DNA of 64,000 nt, taken from assembly GCA_024349245.1 (NCBI GenBank), contig JALDNG010000546.1, positions 1-64,000 on the forward strand. Direction: 5' to 3'. Origin of the DNA: Neodontobutis hainanensis (Eukaryota > Chordata > Actinopteri > Gobiiformes > Odontobutidae). Position numbers and translations under genes: made by a program. Within the stretch, counting starts at the first letter, position 1, and the number at the start of each line of letters is the position of its first letter. The notes under the pieces were generated by a model, which was not told the DNA's origin, made no database searches, and saw only the letters and a list, made by a program, of their open reading frames with translations. Positions 33,717 through 44,418 of the stretch are shown here, piece after piece.

Positions 33717-34636
33717 AAATCAAACCTGATGAAGACTAAAGAATGAAAGTGTGTCCAGGACTGAAGTCTACAGTAAATCTATCAGAGGCACATCTATTGG
33801 AGACTTAAAGGTCAACTTTGGTCATAAATATCCTGCCTTTCTGTAAAAACAAGGCAAATATGAAAATGAGAGGCTCTTCTATATAAAGCTGTTCAACAAC
33901 ACTTAGTCTGTTTATCAGAGGGACGTTTGAGGACATTCACTTTGAGACGGTTGGGACTGTTTTTTGGGACAGTTTTGGGAAACTGATGAAAAAAGTGCGT
34001 GTGGAACTTTAAAGTCTGTGAGTGAGGAGTCATTTTCTCAAAGTGTCCTCGTGTGGAGCTCTGAGGCTTCACAGGAATAACGTCCCAGAGTTCAAAGGCA
34101 GTCAGGGCCTTTCTGTGGAGACTGTCAGCCTCAGTAATAACAGTAGGAACAGTAACAGAGGCTAATAAAGGAAGAAAAGGAAGGAGGCTGGACAGAGTTT
34201 AAAGTAGAAGACGTTTCATCGCTCGTCAAACGGACTGGACATTCAAGAAGTGACAAAAGAACATGTCCAGAGGCCTGACCTGGATGAGAGAGAACCTCCA
34301 CAGACAGCAGCTGGAGGAGCATTAGTAGGAGCTCATAGTCGGGACAGAAGCAGCAGAGGTCGGGGGCTTTGAGCACAATCTGAGTCTGAGTCTAAAATGT
34401 GCCTCAGAGGATGTTAATAATGTCTTTTATGAACCAGCTTTATTCCAGCTCTGTTCTGACCTTTGAATATTCTGCACAAAGTCTTTTCTTCCTGAACAAA
34501 GACAAAGAAAGACTCCAGATGGATTTGTCTGAACTAAAGTGCATCTGTCAGAAGTCTTCAGTGAGTTTTGTGTCAGAGCTGTCAGAGCCTCAGCAGCAAC
34601 ATCTACCAGAACATTCTCATTATTGTCCCAGATTCT
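33717..34636 (+). repeat. Duplicated arm, right copy
   Basis: Partner of 29177-29795. It contains an additional segment with 'agaagacgtttcatcgctcgtc' (34207-34228), a word frequent in fish dispersed repeats. This suggests a later insertion here or a deletion in the left copy. Confidence 0.8.
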
Positions 34637-35510
34637 GCCAAAGTCCCATCCAGCGCCTCTGCTGGTGACGCACTGCTGTGCTTCTTTGTCCACATCAGAC
34701 TTTTCTCAAAGAGACGCTGGAGTTTCTTTTAGTGTTTCTGTTTCCTTCTGTTACTGTTTATTCTTCTACATTTACATTTTTTATGATCCACAAATGTGTG
34801 ACTTTTATAAAGAAAGAAAGAGGAGCAGGAAATGGAAATAACACTCTTTCACTTGAATTCTTCTCAATCATTGTCAGACACAGGTTTAATACGAGGACAG
34901 CGCCCCTGATGGACATAAAGGAGTTGTTCTCACACAAACTAAAAGAGTTCCGAGGTTTTCACTGAAGACAGTTGTTGACTCAAACGTTCAGCCTGTTTCA
35001 GAAGAGCTTAGTTTCAGAGACAAATGTAAAGAGTCATGTTCATTTTGATGATCATGAATGTGATCTGTGTGGATTTCAAGTCTTTCCATCAGTGACCTAC
35101 AGCTGTAGTTCTACTGCTCCACCTCCAGGGCGTGGCTTTGTGTTTGACAGCTGCTGATGTTGTGAAGGCTTTGATCTTCTGCAAAAGGCTTTATTCACTT
35201 TGATCTCAGGTCTTTGACCAAATCAAACATCACAAATATATTTGTGTGAAAATGAATCTGAGAGTGCTCCTTCACCACAGTTGGACTTTTCCACTTGTCT
35301 CTGTTCAGGCTTGGAGCAGGACTCTGAGCGCCGCCTACAGGGAGCACAGAGAACTGCAGCCTGACTCCTGACAGGGCCTGAACAGGAGGTCAGAGGTCAC
35401 TTCAGTAATGTTAGGTGCTTGTATTATTTGATTCTTTGGACTTGACTAATGTTCTCTGTTAATGAGCTCAGTGTCAGACATGTCCCTCACATTTATTGAT
35501 CTCTTCAGCT
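34637..35510. other. Unassigned
   Basis: Overlapping short plus ORFs (34539-34965) lack domains. No repeat family is recognised. Confidence 0.35.
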
Positions 35511-35900
35511 TCATGTCACATTTGCGATGTTTGGAACAAGACAAGAGCTGTGAGCATGTTCAGCTTCTATATGATACCAGCTGGTTTGTTGCTGATGACA
35601 GTCTGTTGGATTTATAATTCTTAAAGCAGCTTTTTGCAGAAGAACACTTGGTTTTATTATAGTTTTGTCTGTATTTCCCAGATCTCTACAATATGTCATG
35701 TGTGGCTCTATTAGAGACTGCTCCAACAGAGTAATGTGAGCAGAACGCCTGGTGGACCTGAGAACTCTAGCTGCTGACCTTTGAACCAAGAAATAAAGCA
35801 CTGCAATAATCCAGACGTGATGTGATTAATGCATGAATTAAGATTTCAGCAGCAGCTCGAGTGAGCCAAGATCAAAGATGTGTAATATTGTAAAGATGTA
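35511..35900 (-). repeat. L2-type LINE C-terminal fragment
   Basis: The minus frame has LGNTDKTIIKPSVLLQKAAL then RIINPTD, typical of the LINE polymerase end. The sequence 'aataatccagacgtgatgtg...atgcatgaatta.gatttcagc' at 35800-35855 matches 51114-51155, where the L2-type C-terminal frame is clearer. It is a dead fragment. Confidence 0.45.
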
Positions 35901-36451
35901 AAAAAGAGTTTTTAACGACACAAGAGAGATGAGAGGGAAAAGATAACGTTGAGTCAAAGGCGGCAGGATGTATTGGATCACTTCTGACAGCGTGTGAGAG
36001 CGGTGCTGAGAGTGAAAGCACAGGACCAGTTTGTTGAGTCGAGTCAGCTGACATCAAATGTGCTTTTGAGTGACTTGAATGAGGGCTGTCTTTAACAATG
36101 GATTCAGTGATTGACTTGAGTTTGTCTGAAAAGAATGAGAAAAGCTCTTGAGCAGCACATTGGAGCCAGAGAGAACATGTTGTGGAGGTTTACAGATGTT
36201 TACCAGAGTAAACAGTGCTTTAGGCCTGCACATGGAACTCTTAATAGTAGAAGAGAAAGAAGAGGATGGAGCAGCTTTGAGGGATGTCAGGTGTTGATCC
36301 AACACTCCTTAAAAGCCACAGAGTGTTCAATGAGTCCAGATTTCCTGAACAGTCTTTCCAGACGACCTTTAGCTTTCATCGCTCAAGTTCAGGAGTGAAC
36401 CAGGCTGAGACATGGAAGAAGGAACTGGTCTAGTTTTAACACCAGCATGCT
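35901..36451. other. Unassigned
   Basis: Nothing recognised. It may be the decayed upstream part of the LINE fragment to its left. Confidence 0.3.
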
Positions 36452-36655
36452 TCTCACTGCAGTCCCTCCCACCTGTGGAGTCAGTGTGAAGCCCCTCCCA
36501 CCTGTGGAGTCAGTGTGATGCCCCTCCCACCTGTGGAGTCAGTGTGAAGCCCCTCCCACCTGTGGAGTCAGTGTGAAGCCCCTCCCATCTGTGGAGTCAG
36601 TGTGAAGCCCTCCCATCTGTGGAGTCAGTTTGAAGCTCCTCCCACCTGGCCTGCA
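36452..36655. repeat. 29-bp minisatellite
   Basis: A unit of 29 bp (GTCAGTGTGAAGCCCCTCCC then ACCTGTGGA) repeats about six to seven times. Copies differ at single bases (gatgcccc for gaagcccc, catctg for cacctg). It lies about 2.2 kb upstream of the first recognised NLR exon. Confidence 0.9.
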
Positions 36656-37734
36656 GCCAACACAGGTGTGTCTCTGAGTCACTCCAGGAAGAAACACACA
36701 AACAAGTCTTTTCCTTCAGTGGCACACTTTTCTCTGGGACACTTTGGACACTTTGGATCCACTCAGGTTTGACCAGTTTGATTCTTTTCAACAGCACTCT
36801 GCTCTGGCTTTAGTCCTGGCTTTAGTCCTGACTTTAGACCTGCTTTAGTCTGGCTTTAGTCCACATTTAGTTCAGGCCTGAGTTAGTCCTGGGTTTCTTC
36901 CTGGTTCTAGGCCTTGTTCAAAACTGTTTTAGTCCTGCTTTAATCAGGTTTGGACTGGATTTAATCAACCTGTAGTTTGTGTTTAATAAGGTTTGGGTTC
37001 AGTTCAGGTTTAGTTCTGACTTTAGACCTGCTTTACTCTTGTATTAGACCAATGGTAGTTTAGTTCTGATTTATTCTTGATTATTGATTATTGGCTTTAG
37101 CCTTGGTTTAATCAGGTTTTGTTTTAATTGATGTAAACATTGGTTTAATAATTTTTAATGCTAGTTAATAACAATTTTTTTTTCTGGTTTTGATGTTTTT
37201 ATTTTTAGCTGTAGTGGCTGCTCTGTGGCTGTAGGGGCAGTATTTATGGTTTATGACTGAAGAATAAAATTAATCTACATGTGCTTTACACACAAATGTA
37301 AATGACACAAAAGTTGAAGCAAAGAACAAAGTTTGAAAAATAAAAATAAAGAAATAGTATAAAAATGTTTTTAATAATGTAGATTTTGTAAAGTGTATAT
37401 TTCCACATCATCGTCACATGAAGGTGTTGTCTTTACAACAGCATCATGTGACACTTCTGTCGAAGGCTACAGGAAGTAGTCTAAACTAGTTGAGCAGGTA
37501 AAGCCACATTTTTTCCTGTTTGTTCAGAAGTGTTTCTTTAAAATATTCTGAACCTGAAGACAGAAGGAACTTATACCAAAGGTGTATTTTTCATGAAAGT
37601 AACAGTTGTTGAACAGTTTTGTAATATTTGAAAACTGAGGGAGCAGAAGAATGTCTGTAGAAAGAAAACACCTGCCTCCACTTTTACACAAAGAACTTTT
37701 GTTTTCATTTAATACATTTAAATGTTTTATTTAT
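36656..37734. other. Low-complexity 'ctttagtcctg' stretch and unassigned DNA
   Basis: From about 36800 to 37130 the words 'ctttagtcctg', 'ctttagacctg' and 'ggtttagtt' recur irregularly, forming a degenerate short-unit repeat. Beyond it no gene is recognised. Upstream untranslated exons of the NLR gene could lie here. 'ccttcag' at 36713-36719 is a possible splice acceptor, and a donor-like 'ctcag|gtttga' is at 36763-36773. Confidence 0.4.
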
Positions 37735-38040
37735 ATCCTTCCTCTTTGTCCCGTTAGGGGTCTCAGTGACTGGAGCCTATCCCAGCAGCTTTGGGCCTGA
37801 GGGGGTTCATCCTGGACAGTGGACAGTTAGTCTCAGGGTTAACATTTAGAGACAGACACCATTTACTCTCACACTTTAGAGTTGACCTGTACATGATGTG
37901 TTTAGGCAGTGGGAGAAACCGGAGTACCTGGAGAGAACCCACAGTAACATGAGGAGGACATACAGACTCCTCACAAAAGGCTGGAGTTGTCTGAGGACAT
38001 TTGAGTCGGCCGGGTTTGAACCCACAACCTTATTGTTCTA
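37735..38040 (-). repeat. tRNA-headed SINE-related copy (minus)
   Basis: The words 'gttaggggtctcagtgactggagcctatcccagcagctttgggc' and 'gtgggagaaaccggagtacctggagagaaccca' are shared with 42070-42240 and, on the other strand, with 43950-44040. At the right end the minus strand reads a B-box-like GGTTCAAACCC. It is degenerate. Confidence 0.6.
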
Positions 38041-38245
38041 AAGCAGCCACATATAACTTTATCTTCATATTCATATTCTTTCTCATATTTCTAACGGCAG
38101 TAAATGTGTTTAATTTAAAGTCTATCTAAAAGAAGAGTGTGTCCTTGTGTTAAAGTCTGTTGTAAACTTGGAGCAGACTCTTATTATTGGCCCTGTTTCC
38201 TGCAGGAGGCTCCACCAATCAGAGTTTAAATCTAAACACTCCTGA

Positions 38246-38653
38246 TGTTATGGGAATTGTACATCTCCATTAATGTTATACATTATGCTCTCACTCCTGC
38301 TCCAGTTCACATGCTTATCCACACACAAGTATGACTTAATGTCTTCAGCTATATCTACATCAGTTTGCACTACATCTAATCACTGTACAAGGACACTCTG
38401 TCCTGTACACTTAGACACACATCTCTGACTGACACGTCAGCTCAATACACGTCCATCCACGACCCTGGAGCTGGGGCTGGCACAATGTAAACCTATAAAG
38501 CCTCATGTATTGTTTACACTTTAAGCAAAACCCTCCGTGTACCATTGTTCATGTGTGTCCGTTTGCTTCTCTTTGCAAAGATTAAACCTGTCTATTATTT
38601 ACGCCGTCTCCATCGTCTGCTCATTTAATCCGTAACCAAAAATTCTCTTAACA
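38246..38653 (+). repeat. Solo LTR, 408 bp, upstream of the NLR gene
   Basis: The block begins TGTTATGGG and ends CTCTTAACA. It is flanked by the exact 5-bp duplication CCTGA (38241-38245 and 38654-38658). TATAAAG is at 38494-38500. A related but truncated copy is at 62770-63050. A perfect target duplication with one LTR and no interior is the product expected from LTR-LTR recombination. The right edge is 150 bases before the first recognised NLR exon, on the same strand. Confidence 0.82.
38494..38500 (+). promoter_or_regulatory. TATA-like box in solo LTR
   Basis: TATAAAG lies in the middle of the solo LTR, where an LTR promoter is expected. Initiation about 30 bases downstream would read toward the first NLR exon. 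Use is inferred only. Confidence 0.4.
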
Positions 38654-38803
38654 CCTGAACACAATCTGAGTCGTCCTCCATAGAGCTGGTTTAGTTTAGT
38701 GTTGGGCTGCAGTGACTGGTCTGTGTCTGTAGGGGCAGTGTAGGACAGAGGAAAGGATTAATGAGTGTCCTTTACAGTTTGTTCACTTTGTGTCATTTTG
38801 TAG

Positions 38804-38886
38804 GGCTCTGGACTGAACATGGATCAGAGTGAGCACAGACAGGACGGAGCCCCTCCTCTAAAACCACTGACCCCCAAAGCACAGAG
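38804..38886 (+). CDS. NLR exon 1: translation start
   Basis: After a TTTTGTAG acceptor, 15 untranslated bases precede ATG at 38819. The coding part reads MDQSEHRQDGAPPLKPLTPK, then two more residues and a split codon closed by the next exon. The donor is GAG|GTGAGA. The acceptor shows that at least one untranslated exon lies upstream. Confidence 0.75.
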
Positions 38887-38970
38887 GTGAGATGAAGATC
38901 TCTAACGGTCCACCACTGTTCTCCAGGTGAGAGGTCAGCACTAAAACCACTGCACCATCTTTATCCACAG

Positions 38971-39057
38971 ACCTGCTCCTGGGCCCAGCTGTGTCTCCTT
39001 TAAAAGTGATCGATCCAAGGATCGACAGATTGACTTTAAAACAGAACATGGTCCACA
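38971..39057 (+). CDS. NLR exon 2
   Basis: An 87-nt exon after TTATCCACAG, with donor CA|GTAAGT. It reads PAPGPSCVSFKSDRSKDRQI, then DFKTEHGP. Exons of this kind are often repeated in fish NLRC3-like genes; only one is seen here. Confidence 0.78.
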
Positions 39058-39538
39058 GTAAGTCATCGTCAGAACACTTTAGAAGAACAACTATTGGGGG
39101 TTAATGAGGAGGCTCAGCCAACAACTCTGTCAAGTGCTTGTGTTTCTTTTACTCTCTGGTCACCAAAGCACACAGTAAATGAGAGTGTAAGACTTTCAAT
39201 CATGCAGTGTTAGAAATGACACAGGATCTGTCGACACAGAGTAAACTGCTTTAGTTTGTGCAAGAAAAAGATAAAAGTGCCAAAAGACAAAAATAAAAGC
39301 TGAATGTTTTCAATGATTACTATACTTTTATTTTATGAACCACCTGTGTCCTTCAGGAGGGACAGGTCTTTGGGAAAACCAGGACGTAGGAGTCCATCAC
39401 TGCAAGAGAAAGGTTTACTAAAACCCTTTCTTCAATGAGACCTGACACTGAATATCAAGAGTTACACAGTTCAGGGCTGAGAGTTATGTGTCTGAAAATG
39501 AAACAGAGAAATAATTTTTGTTGTGTCCTCATCCACAG

Positions 39539-39605
39539 AGTGAAGCAGCAGGGGTCAGAGGTCATCAGTGATCAACATCAGACACAGCTGGACTCCATAT
39601 TTATG
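39539..39605 (+). CDS. NLR exon 3
   Basis: A 67-nt exon after CTCATCCACAG, with a weaker donor ATG|GTCTGT. It reads VKQQGSEVISDQHQTQLDSI then FM. It joins exon 2 through a split glutamine codon. Confidence 0.7.
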
Positions 39606-39711
39606 GTCTGTCATTCACTAAAGTTTGGAAATGTATAAATGAATGAGAACTTGTTTTTACACAGATCTGAACACTGACTGCATTTGTGTTGTTTATAATG
39701 TATCTGCTTAG

Positions 39712-39916
39712 CTTCTGGAGGAGAACATCTGCACTTTTGTCAAGAAGGAGCTGAAGAAGCTCCACAAGGTTCTGAGCACAGATTACCCAGAATGCTTAGA
39801 GCATCTGAAGGATGAGGATGAAGAGCAGAGGAGCAGCAGTGAGGCTTTTCTGAAGATCACACTGAACTTCCTGAAGAGGATGAAGCAGAAGGAGCTGGCT
39901 GAGCGTCTGTGGAGCA
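39712..39916 (+). CDS. NLR exon 4 (start of the FISNA region)
   Basis: A 205-nt exon after ATCTGCTTAG. It reads LLEENICTFVKKELKKLHKV, DYPECLEHLKDEDEEQR and SEAFLKITLNFLKRMKQKEL, and ends A|GTAGGA. It is a charged helical segment that precedes the FISNA and NACHT domains in this family. Confidence 0.8.
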
Positions 39917-40003
39917 GTAGGACCATTTAACACATTTAACAAGAGGCTCACAGTCATTTTATATTCTCTGAGACTCATGGCTTTATCTGTTGTCTTCATT
40001 CAG

Positions 40004-41765
40004 GAAGTTCTCCTGGAGATTTTCAAAGTAAACTGAAGTCTAACCTGCAGCAGAAGTTTCAGTGTGTGTTTGAGGGCATCACTAAAGCAGGAAACCCCAC
40101 CCTTCTGAACCAGATCTACACAGAGCTCTACATCACAGAGGGAGGGGCTTCAGAGGTCAACCAGGAACATGAGGTCAGACAGATCGAAACAGCCTCCAGG
40201 AAACCAGGCAGACCAGAGACAGCCATCACATGTGAAGACATCTTTAAAGGCCCAGCTGACACAGATGGACCAATCAGAACAGTGCTGACAAAGGGAGTGG
40301 CTGGCATCGGGAAAACAGTGCTCACTCAGAAGTTCAGTCTGGACTGGGCTGAAAGCAAAGCCAACAGGACATACAGCTGCTGTTCCGTTCACTTTCAGAG
40401 CACTCAATGTGCTGAAAGAGACACAGTTCAGTTTGGTGCAACTTGTTCAACACTTCTTTAGTGAAACCAAAGAAGCAGGACTCTGCATCTTTGAAGACCT
40501 CCAGGTGGTCTTCATCTTTGACGGTCTGGACGAGTGCAGACTTCCTCTGGACTTCACCAAAACCAAGGCCCTGACTGACGCCACAGAGTCCAGCTCAGTG
40601 GATGTGCTGCTGGTAAACCTCATCAGGGGGACCCTGCTTCCCTCCGCTCGCCTCTGGATAACCACACGACCCGCAGCAGCCAATCAGATCCCAGCTGAGT
40701 GTGTCGCCGTGGTGACAGAGGTCCGAGGGTTCACTGACCTACAGAAGGAGCAGTACTTCAGGAAGAGGTTCAGAGACAAGGCCGACACAATCATCTCCCA
40801 CATCAGGACGTCCCGAAGCCTCCACATCATGTGCCACATACCAGTCTTCTGCTGGATCACTGCCACAGTCCTGGAGCATGTGTTGAAAACCAGAGAGAGA
40901 GGAGAGCTGCCCAAGACCCTGACTCAGATGTACATCCACTTCCTGGTGGTTCAGGCCAAAGTCAAGAACATCAAGTATAAAGAAGGATCTGAGACAGACC
41001 CACACTGGAGTCCAGAGACCAGGAAGATGGTGGAGTCTCTGGGAAAACTGGCCTTTGAGCAGCTGCAGAAAGGAAACCTGATCTTCTACGAGTCAGACCT
41101 GAGCGAGTGTGGCCTCGACACCACAGCAGCCTCAGTTTACTCTGGAGTGTTTACACAGGTCTTTAGAGAGGAGCCAGGTCTGTACCAGGACAAGGTCTAC
41201 TGCTTTGTCCATCTCAGTGTCCAGGAGTTTCTGGCTGCTCTTCACGTTCATCAGACCTTCATCAACACTGGGATCAACCTGCTCTCAGCACAAGCCCAAA
41301 CTGCCACAAATTTAGTAGATCTTCATCAAACAGCTGTGGACCAGGCCTTACAGAGTCAAATGGACACCTGGACTTGTTCCTCCGCTTCTTTCTGGGTCTT
41401 TCACTGCCGACCAATCAGAGCCTTCTAAAGGGTCTGCTGACACAGACAGGAAGTAGTACCAATCAGGAAACAGCTGAGTACATTAAGAAGAAGATGAGTG
41501 AGGATGTGTCTTTAGAGAGAAGCATTAACCTGTTGCACTGTCTGAATGAACTGAATGACCGTTCTCTGGTGGAGCAGATCCAACAGTACCTGAGTTCAGG
41601 ACGTCTGTCTGAAGCTGGACAGTCTCCTGCTCAGTGGTCAGCTCTGGCCTTCATCTTACTGTCATCAGAAGAAGCTCTGGATGTGTTTGAGCTGAAGAAA
41701 TACTCTGCTTCAGAGGATGCTTTTCTGAGGCTGGTGCCAGTGGTCAAAGCCTCCAACAAAGCTAT
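40004..41765 (+). pseudogene. NLR exon 5: FISNA and NACHT, three frameshifts
   Basis: The 1762-nt exon starts after TTCATTCAG and ends at GCTAT|GTGTGT. FISNA: NLQQKFQCVFEGITKAGN. NACHT: Walker A GVAGIGKT at 40294-40317, Walker B VVFIFDGLDECR at about 40505-40540, an LWITTRP sensor block near 40655, and FVHLSVQEFLAAL near 41205. Its reading uses three frames: the first to about 40362, the second 40409-41356, and the third 41374-41765. The changes fit loss of one C in 'aac(c)agg', one C in 'ttcc(c)g' and one C near 'agtc(c)aaatgg'. NTP binding residues are preserved, but the product would stop soon after Walker A. Confidence 0.85.
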
Positions 41766-41838
41766 GTGTGTATTGTTTATTTTTAACTATATAGTATAAG
41801 AATTTTCTTCTACAGCTCACAACAGTATATTCTTTCAG

Positions 41839-42012
41839 ACTGAGCAGCTGTAACCTGTCAGAGAGAAGCTGTGAAGCTCTGTCCTCAGTCCTCAGCTCCC
41901 AGTCCTCTAGTCTGAGAGAACTGGACCTCAGTAACAACGACTTGAAGGACTCAGGGCTGAAGATGTTGTCTGTTGGACTGAAGAGTCCTCACTGTAAACT
42001 GGAAAATCTCAG
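41839..42012 (+). CDS. NLR exon 6: leucine-rich repeat
   Basis: Exactly 174 nt, the standard LRR exon length in these genes, after ATTCTTTCAG and before AG|GTCTGA. Motifs are LSSCNLSERSCEALSSVLSS and LRELDLSNNDLKDSGLKML. Two repeat turns are encoded, in phase with the exons on both sides. Confidence 0.85.
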
Positions 42013-42069
42013 GTCTGACTGAATTTAATTATCCTTTTTTCCTCTCAAATTAATCGCTCATTTATTTTC

Positions 42070-42240
42070 TACGGCTTAGTTCCGTTAGGGGTCGCAGGTG
42101 ACTGGAGTCTATCCCAGCAGCTTTGGGCTTTAAGCAGGTACACCCTGGACAATGGCCAGTTAGTCACAGGGTAAACATTTAGAGACAGACAGTCACAGAC
42201 AACCATTCATTCTCACATTCATTTAATAGGGACACTTTAG
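42070..42240 (-). repeat. SINE-related fragment in LRR intron
   Basis: It matches 37750-37870 ('gactggagtctatcccagcagctttggg', 'tagagacagacag'). The tRNA-like head is missing. It lies directly before a Rex3 fragment in the intron. Confidence 0.55.
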
Positions 42241-42254
42241 AGTTGCCGATTACC

Positions 42255-43118
42255 ACCTGTGGGGGGTGCTCTGGGAGTATGGAGTCTGGGGCCCTTTGCT
42301 AAGGGCTGTCCGGTCCCTGTACAACTGGAGCAGGATCTTGGTCCGCATTGCCGGCAGTAAGTCAGACCTGTTCCCGGTGAATGTTGGACTCCGGCAGGGC
42401 TGCCCTTTGTCACCGGTCCTGTTCATTATCTTTATGGACAGCCAGGGGCGAAGGGAGTCTGGTTTGGGGACCACAGGACCTCGTCTTTACTTTTTGCAGA
42501 TGATGTTGTCCTGTTGGCTCCATCAGACCAGGACCTTCAGTGTGCACTGGGACGGTTTGCTGACGAGTGTGAAGCGGCTGGGATGAGGATCAGCACCTCC
42601 AAGTCTGAGACCATGGTTCTCAGTCGGAAAAGGGTGGCTTGTCCCCTTCAGGTTGGTGGAGAGCTCCTGCGGTCGATGTACCGGTCTGTCGTTGTAAAGA
42701 AGGAGCTGAGCTGTAAGGCAAAGCTCTCGATTTACCGTTCAATCTACGTTCCTGCTCTCACCTATGGTCATGAAGTTTGGGTCATGACTGAAAGAACAAG
42801 ATCCTGGATACAGGCGGCCAAAATGAGCTTTCTCCGCAGAGTGGCGGGGTGCTCCCTTAGAGATAAGTGGAGGAGCTCAGTCACTCGGGCATCTGTTCGG
42901 ATGCCTCCTGTGTTCCAGGCATGTCCCACTGGGAGGAGACCTCGGGAAGACCTAGGACACGCTGGAGGGACTATGTCTCTCGGCTGGCCTGGGAAAGCCT
43001 CGGTATCCCCGGAAGAGCTGGAGGAAGTGTCTGGGAGAGGAAAGTCTGAGGGTCTCTTCTCAGACTGCTGCCCCACGACCCGGTCCCGAATGAGCGGTAG
43101 AAGGTGGATGGAATAATA
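42255..43118 (+). mobile_element. Rex3/RTE fragment in NLR intron
   Basis: Plus-strand frames with VLWEYGVWGPLLRAVRSLY, GLRQGCPLSPVLFIIFMD, a frame-shifted catalytic region (LLAPSDQDLQ-like residues), MRISTSKSETMVLSRKR, TYGHEVWVMTERTRSW and RRVAGCSLRDKW. It ends near 'gagcggtagaaggtggatgg', the 3' end of the family. It sits between the two LRR exons in transcript orientation. A block after GGELL is deleted. Confidence 0.8.
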
Positions 43119-43208
43119 AACGCAATGTAGTGAACTAAATGTGCTGGAGTTTGACCTGTTAATGTTTAAACCTGTTACTGATGATCTGTATAATGTTGTG
43201 TGTTTCAG

Positions 43209-43382
43209 ACTCTCAGGTTGTCTGATCTCAGAGGAAGGCTGTGCTTCTCTGGCCTCAGCTCTGAGGTCCAACCCCTCCCATCTGAGAGAGCTGGATCTGA
43301 GCTACAACCATCCAGGAGACACAGGAGTAAAGCTCCTGTCTGCTCTACAGGAAGACCCCCTCTGCAGACTGGACACTCTCAG
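43209..43382 (+). CDS. NLR exon 7: leucine-rich repeat
   Basis: Again exactly 174 nt, after TTGTGTGTTTCAG and before AG|GTATGG. Motifs are LSGCLISEEGCASLASALRS and LRELDLSYNHPGDTGVKLL. Its last codon is split and completed by the linker exon at 50006 in phase. Confidence 0.85.
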
Positions 43383-43615
43383 GTATGGACCATATGTTGG
43401 TGAAAGACACAGATATGAACAGCCAGGCTGTTGTGTTTCCATTAAAAACAAGGGATTCAAGATTGTGGACAGTTAGGCTCCATGCTCCTCTTGTCACTGC
43501 TTTTAACACCAACCTTTCAGAAATCAGTTCAAGGCAGTGAGTACAGAAACCTGTCTACAAATCAAAAGCTTTAACATATAATATAATAATAAGGAGAAAC
43601 AACAAAAATGTCTGC
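43383..43615. other. NLR intron 7, first part
   Basis: Intron 7 spans 43383-50005 and is filled with repeats listed separately. In this first part nothing is recognised. Confidence 0.4.
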
Positions 43616-43639
43616 ATGGTTCAAACATACAGTGAGCAC

Positions 43640-43860
43640 ACCTGCTACTTACTTGTTTGGTGTTTAAACATCTATAACTCTCTCCTCACAAATTTTGTAA
43701 ACACTTGTGTAATGTCATGCACCAAAACAGATTTGAGTAGCAGGAAAAGAGACAGTGTTCGCTCTACAGTTTATCTCTTTCTCCTAGTCCTGTTAGCAGG
43801 AGACATCCAGCTTAACCCAGTTGTAGAGCATGATCTTAACCAACTAACCCTAACACTTTT
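43640..43860 (+). repeat. LINE 5' fragment with degenerate 2A-like motif
   Basis: An 88-codon frame ends in STVYLFLLVLLAGDIQLNPV. The stretch LLLAGDIQLNPGP, which is close to a 2A-like translational skipping motif, is common near the start of ORFs in some fish and invertebrate LINEs. Here the essential G-P after NP is V-V. The words 'gatcttaaccaactaaccc' that follow also occur at 16532-16550. The rest of the LINE is absent. Confidence 0.45.
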
Positions 43861-43887
43861 AAAAACATACAATTACAGCTAACCTAA

Positions 43888-44150
43888 TTAACCTGGCAGT
43901 GGTTAGCACGCCTGCCTCACAGCAAGAAAGTCCTGGGTTGGAATCCCATCCAGGACAGGGCCTTTCTGTGTGGAGTTTGCATGTTCTCCCTGTGTCTTCG
44001 TAGGTTTCCTCCGGGTACTCCGGTTTCTCCTACCACCAAAAAACATGTACAACACTCTCCCCAAACACACATGGGGCCAGGACTCCACTGCAAAAGAGAT
44101 TTGTAATCTCAGTGGGACTATCCTGGTTAAATAAAGGTTAAATTAAAACA
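43888..44150 (+). mobile_element. tRNA-headed SINE (plus)
   Basis: The head GCAGTGGTTAGCACGCCTGC with a B-box-like GGGTTGGAATCCC is followed by 'gtgtggagtttgcatgttctccctgtgtc'. The tail is 'tcagtgggactatcctggttaaataaaggttaaat'. It is the most complete copy of this family in the window. Confidence 0.72.
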
Positions 44151-44418
44151 AAATAACCTGAGCCTAAACTCTATAAAACTGACAAATGCCTAAATGAGTT
44201 TAACAATAACCAAAAAGTAATGAGGCTATTAATTCCCCACCAAGACCAAAACTTGCCAATGAGTTAATAAAAACTACCTGGATGAAGTTTTCCAACATAA
44301 TCAGGAGAATGATATACTCTCTGATAGACTGATATATTCTCTTCTACAATGAGTATTATTTTAGGAAGTTCTTAACACAAAGTAAAAAGTACAGCTCCCA
44401 TGGGTGAGTGATACAGTG

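Noticed and set aside
40128..41005. Minus-strand ORFs across the NACHT exon
   Set aside because: They are antisense shadows of a recognisable NACHT domain.
43900..43960. tRNA gene on the plus strand
   Set aside because: Again a tRNA-like head of a SINE with the family body downstream.
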